NCBI GenBank assembly: GCA_910592005.1
Contig: CAJVPP010001176.1
Location: 1-22,114, forward strand
Reading direction: 5' to 3'
From: Funneliformis mosseae
Lineage: Eukaryota; Glomeromycota; Glomeromycetes; Glomerales; Glomeraceae
Length of the DNA stretch: 22,114 nucleotides
Shown: piece after piece, positions 17,968 to 22,114 of the stretch
Position numbering within the stretch: position 1 is the stretch's first letter
How the letters are laid out: every line of letters starts with the position of its first letter
The notes under the pieces: generated by a model
Databases searched by the model: none
Told to the model about the DNA's origin: nothing
The model's input: only the letters and a program-made list of their open reading frames with translations
Translations under genes and position numbers: made by a program

Positions 17968-20181
17968 AAGAGGTCTACTGAAAAAATAATTTTCCCCATA
18001 TTTTATTAGTTCATTCATATTTTTTTATTGAGTATTATCGAAATTTTTTTTTTTTTTTATACAAAGGTATTTTTTTTTTTCCTATCTTGTTAATCATTGT
18101 AATAATAATTTCGGATATTGCCGCAATTTTTTTCATTGATTTTCTCTTCTCGATTTCAATAAATCACGTTGGACAATGATATATAATTGACACGTGTTCT
18201 AATAAATAAAAAGACATAAGGGTATGTTACAAAGATCTAAAATAAATTATCGTAATTAATGAAAAAATTTTTTTGTAAGTTTACATGGAAAAGTATATGA
18301 AATTCTTTTACGCGATAATTTTGTAATTAATAAAGTCGTATCATTTCTTAGTATTCAAATTTTTTACTCTCCCTATCTCAATGAATTTAATACTTCTTAT
18401 CGTTTCATCTTAATTTAATAGCTTCCAAGAAAAATGGAATTATTGTCAACAACATAACGATGTAAAATATTATAACAAGAATAAATTTCAAATTAATAAT
18501 ATCTTTTATATAATTCTCAATAAAGTACGAAAGAAAAGTTCTGACATTTGGAATCAATTTAAATCAACTTGTTCGTTGTTCGTAATAAGGTATTCTTTCG
18601 AATTCCTTTTTGATACGTTCTTTTTGATCTCGAACTTTTCAAAAGTTGTGAAAAATCTGAGCTCTAAAAGGTGTCACATTGTTTCTAAATAAGAAGATCC
18701 TTATGCTCATTCGTTATGATATGAGCTTTTTTAAATTATAAACTAGTTAGTATAAATTTCATATGGGACTTCAATAGAAATGCATCGTACAACATAATAA
18801 ATTATTAAGTTAGCAACTTGTGAAATCATCAAGTTTTATTTTTTGAAATCAAAATAAAGGTCAAATTTATTTATTCGGATTCCAATTATAAATTGATCGA
18901 TTTATGGAAACTGCCGGGAAAAAAAGCAAGATTTACTTTACTGTATAAAGTAAGGTAGCAAATTTATTTTTTTTTTTGCGACATTCTTTGTTCAAAACTG
19001 CTTAAAAAGTCCAATAATTTGATATTATCAGAAATGTCTCTGAATTATTCTTTTGAAAATTTATTATTACATTAAATTTGAAATATTAGTCAGTCGACAT
19101 TTTGTTAAATTTATTGAAATTCAAATTCCTAATCGAACCGAAATGTTAAAACAATTTTTTAGTTCTTGAGCAGACACTTCCTACTTATGGTCAAAGATAG
19201 AGCTAGTTATGCTTCAAGCCCAGAACACTTTAAATAAAGGCATTATAAATAATTACACGGATTATACTTTGGCCGTTAAGTAATTTGCAACAACAAAAGT
19301 TTAATTATCTGAACCGGATAATTATAACGTAACTTCACCAATAACTTTGCAGCAGATGCATTGATTCGTTAGATTTTGCCATGAAGTGGCATCAATGCGT
19401 GAACTATGAAGTTACTATCAATTACAACTTTATTACAAATGCTATCATTGCTAAATATTAACACTGCTATTGTATTATTAATTCAAATAGCAAAGATGCG
19501 TGTTGATTATGCGTAAAACAACCATCTAAAGTTTCCTAAACTAAACCGAAATCCTTCTAACAATTCGTTTGTGCTAAAAAAAGTTGTTAGATGCTGAAAT
19601 TTTTTCTCAAAAATATATTTTTAGAATAGTAAGACAAAAATTTTGGCGCTTATTTAAAGTTCAATCGGGATAATTTTTATTTGAAAATCTCCGAAATGAA
19701 AATTATGCCATCATTGCAAATCATAATTTATCTTCGTTAAAATATTACATTTATATAACCCTAAATATAGAATAATAGTAGTACGTGATGGTTTATAATG
19801 ATAAAAAATTCTTTTTGATATATACTATCAAATCATTCTGCAGCTTGTAGATTGTAAGGAAAAATTTTTATTTTATATAATTACATTAAATTATTATTTG
19901 AATAAAGAAAGGTTTTCTCATTCCATTGTGTGTAAATGAAAATGAAAGCATCTTTTTAAAAAACGGACCTTTCAAATGAAAGACTCGATAAAGATTCAAA
20001 GCAAAAGTTTTAGGTGATAGGTATCGACTCCGAACAATCCAAAAGACTTTCCTTAATTGAATGTGATACGGGGGTTATCAACCATAAATGGTTATCTTTA
20101 ATAACTTTCAAATTTGCCAAAAACACTATATTTATGAATCAACTTATTTTCTTACAACAAAGAAACAAATATGTTAACCTT
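17968..20181. other. Intergenic sequence downstream of the INTS9 homologue
   Basis: No gene is supported. Long T tracts occur near 18040-18080. A short minus-strand coding-like stretch of 21 codons (KVRDQKERIKKEFERIPYYEQ, about 18570-18645) and a plus-strand one (about 20011-20100) are too short to call. An imperfect inverted repeat lies at 19329-19415. Confidence 0.45.
19329..19415. repeat. Nested imperfect inverted repeat
   Basis: GTAACTTCA (19329-19337) pairs with TGAAGTTAC (19407-19415). Inside it, GCATTGAT (19358-19365) pairs with ATCAATGC (19391-19398). The arms are collinear with unequal spacers, as in a degenerate foldback. Confidence 0.45.
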
Positions 20182-22114
20182 TCATATCACAACTAGTTGC
20201 TCAAGCAAAATCTCCGTTAATTTAATCCTAGTTTGATTATCAATTGTAACAATTTTAAAATCTTCCTTGTTCAAATAAATTGTCGCCTTTGGTGATACTA
20301 AACTAATTGTATAACTTGAATTTCTTTTATCTTCATGAAAGAAATCAATCCTACTTCCATACTAAAATTATGTAAAAAAAAAAAAAAAAAAGTATCAGTA
20401 TCCCTCTTTTAGTTAATTTCAATAATCACTTAACGGTTAATATTTTGTACTAAACTTACTATTTGTTCAGTTAATTCATTAATTAATTTTACAACATTAA
20501 ATTCTCCAAAAATATATTTTTGTCGATTTAATGAATTTGTCGCCTTTGTCAATGACGTTTTTGTATTGTATATGCTTAAAGTTCCACCTAAGGACGCTAT
20601 TAACGAATCATTTCCAAAATTGACTGGTTCAATAACTGAGGCAAGCTACACAAAGGAAATTATTGATTTCTATGTTAGAATATTAAATGTACAAAAAAAG
20701 GAACAATAATAAATAACAACTCACATCCTCTGTCATAACTGTTCTAACGAATTGTGAGTTAATTGAAATATTAACAATGTCTAAACTCTCATACAAAGTA
20801 ATTAATGAGTTTGATAAGTTCTGTTTTATATTATCCGCATCTCCAATGATCTTATGAGGAAATAAAACGTGTTGAGGTTTCTTTTCTCTCAGCATATTTA
20901 TTACCTCACTGACAGTTAATCTAATGTCGATTGGAAGATATGTAGGCTTTATTTGTAACCCTTCAAAGGCAGACATAGCTTCTATATAATCATACTCCGA
21001 TTCTTTTAAATTTCTTTAATTAGTTTTACGAACAATGTAAACGATAATTAAAATGTAATCATTTGCTACACAAACCTATAAATATTATTGAATTATTCGC
21101 ATTATTCCCCCATTTTCTAATAAAATTTATCGCAGCACCACTACGTAAAGAAGGATGCCCAGCAAAGACCACACATGGCTCCTGATATTTTTCTTGAAGT
21201 GTACTATCAGCCCTAGATGCATAATATAATGTCATCTGTTCGATCATGTCTTGATGGGGCATCGGATTATCCGGTAGATACATTTTTTGCTGTCTCTCTG
21301 TACACATCCTTATTACATAAAATAAACATGGTTATTAGCATCAAGGTGATCAAATATACCATGATTAAATAAATAAATATTACTTACCATTCCCCACATA
21401 TATTAGAATATTTTAGTGATTCTTCCGCTATGGGCGATACTGCATAGAACGGAATACCACGTAATCCCATAGCTTTCAAGTGTTGATCCAAAAAATCCAT
21501 TATATCAAAAATAATTCCATTCATTGTACAAGGAAATAAAACATTTCCTTTGTTTTTTAAAGTATTTGCTGATCAAATGTAACAAATTAGTGTTGACCAA
21601 TTTCCATAAGAATGTTTTCAAATATAGAGCTATCCCCATCACGCAAGTCGCTAAGGATAACAATGTCAACATCATTAAATGCTGCTTCATCTAATGGCAA
21701 AGGATGTATCGGTATCGTAGAAGATGATGTTATTATCTACATCGAGAGATATTTTATTTATTTTATTTTAATTTTTAAATTATTTTTTTTTTTTTTGACT
21801 TTAAGAATTATAATGTTATAAACAGTAAAACTACCTTTTCTCCACCACAATCGATCAACCAATTAGCGGCACCAAGACAATAACCTGAACTATACGCAGT
21901 AACTTCAAGTTCGAATAAGTTTTACCAAGTATGTCGGAGATTACCTTAGTACGAATAATAATATATTAAAAAAAAATATAAATAAAACCTACCAAATGCT
22001 CTCCAAATCTTACGGGTCTCACTTTATCAATACATGTTTGAATGTCCGCTATTGAATATAAAGATCGTGCAACATTCCAATCCGCAGTAACACCCGAGAA
22101 AATGTTCGTAGACC
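20182..22114 (-). CDS. INTS9: Integrator complex subunit 9 homologue, 5' partial
   Basis: This is the C-terminal 462 residues of an INTS9-like protein, the catalytically inactive metallo-beta-lactamase/beta-CASP partner of INTS11 in the nuclear Integrator complex, which cleaves snRNA and promoter-proximal transcripts. Exons (minus strand, in order) are 21989-22114, 21835-21902, 21598-21736, 21388-21568, 21076-21308, 20725-21002, 20460-20645 and 20182-20361, and all phases agree. Landmarks, numbered from the first full residue here: FGEHLVVTAYSSGYCLGAAN (37-56), KGNVLFPC, YLPDNPMPH (181-189), PCVVFAGHPSLRSG (beta-CASP region, about 215-228), YLPIDIRL and the C-terminal domain ending QLVVI-TGA. 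Introns are 86, 98, 29, 79, 73, 79 and 98 nt, mostly with GTAAGT-type donors and CTAAY-type branches. The start and the N-terminal beta-lactamase part, about 190 residues by comparison with animals, lie beyond the right edge. The frame is intact, so it is probably a working gene. Confidence 0.88.
21569..21597 (-). other. 29-nt intron of the INTS9 homologue
   Basis: Removing these 29 bases (GTCAAC at the donor, CACTAAT as branch-like word, GATCAG acceptor) joins ..ENILMEI to ANTLKNKGNVLFPC in frame, matching the expected family sequence across the junction. Without removal the frame hits TAA within three codons. The donor is weaker than those of the other introns, and all six others are 73-98 nt. 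Confidence 0.65.

Noticed and set aside
18560..18660. Minus-strand coding-like stretch (KVRDQKERIKKEFERIPYYEQ)
   Set aside because: It is only about 25 codons between stops with no splice signals that extend it. It may be a relic, but chance cannot be excluded.
20014..20196. 60-codon plus-strand frame starting MIGIDSEQSKRLSLIECD, preceded by 'tttttag'-like sequence
   Set aside because: The first 30 codons look coding, but it overlaps the end of the INTS9 homologue, loses coding character downstream and matches nothing I recognise. It is too short to call.
21612..21821. Plus-strand 69-codon frame
   Set aside because: It is a shadow of INTS9 exon 3 and of the preceding intron on the opposite strand.

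Overview
The window reads as nuclear DNA of a very AT-rich, intron-bearing eukaryote with standard stop codons. The best guess is an arbuscular mycorrhizal fungus of the Rhizophagus type. Reasons: the base composition; short introns with GTAAGT/GTATGT donors and CTAAY branch sites; and decayed transposon proteins that resemble families I associate with that lineage. The genus is inference and was not tested by any search.

Layout. From 1 to about 12,990 the DNA is an extremely AT-rich transposon graveyard. Two direct copies of one DDE-type transposase pseudogene lie on the minus strand (1-2262 and 8546-10880), each with a homologous upstream flank (2400-2660 and 10925-11175). Between them are unrecognised coding relics (3063-3180, 3360-3759, 5591-5740, 6019-6860, 7850-7993), tandem repeats (4021-4490, 4985-5515, 7146-7690), trinucleotide foldbacks and a row of intron/micro-exon modules (6430-6860). 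To the right of copy 2 is the C-terminal part of a PIF1/Helitron-type helicase on the plus strand (12107-12823). Its reading frame is unbroken by indels but carries about 19 stops, and the differences at recognisable motifs fit C-to-T/G-to-A change.

At about 13.0-13.3 kb the texture changes. CpG becomes common and homopolymer tracts fewer. A truncated N-terminus of a probable hAT/TTF-zinc-finger transposon protein (12996-13301, minus) sits on this boundary. From 13.3 to 20.2 kb I see mostly unannotatable sequence, with a spliceable mini-ORF (15289-15491), a coding-like relic (17551-17874), a strong 30-nt-arm foldback (17886-17967) and weaker inverted repeats.

The one clearly functional gene is on the minus strand from the right edge to 20182: an Integrator subunit 9 (INTS9) homologue, a beta-CASP/metallo-beta-lactamase family protein. 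I reconstructed eight exons joined in one continuous frame (462 residues, N-terminus beyond the window). Seven introns are inferred, one of only 29 nt. No complete, intact mobile element and no RNA gene was found.
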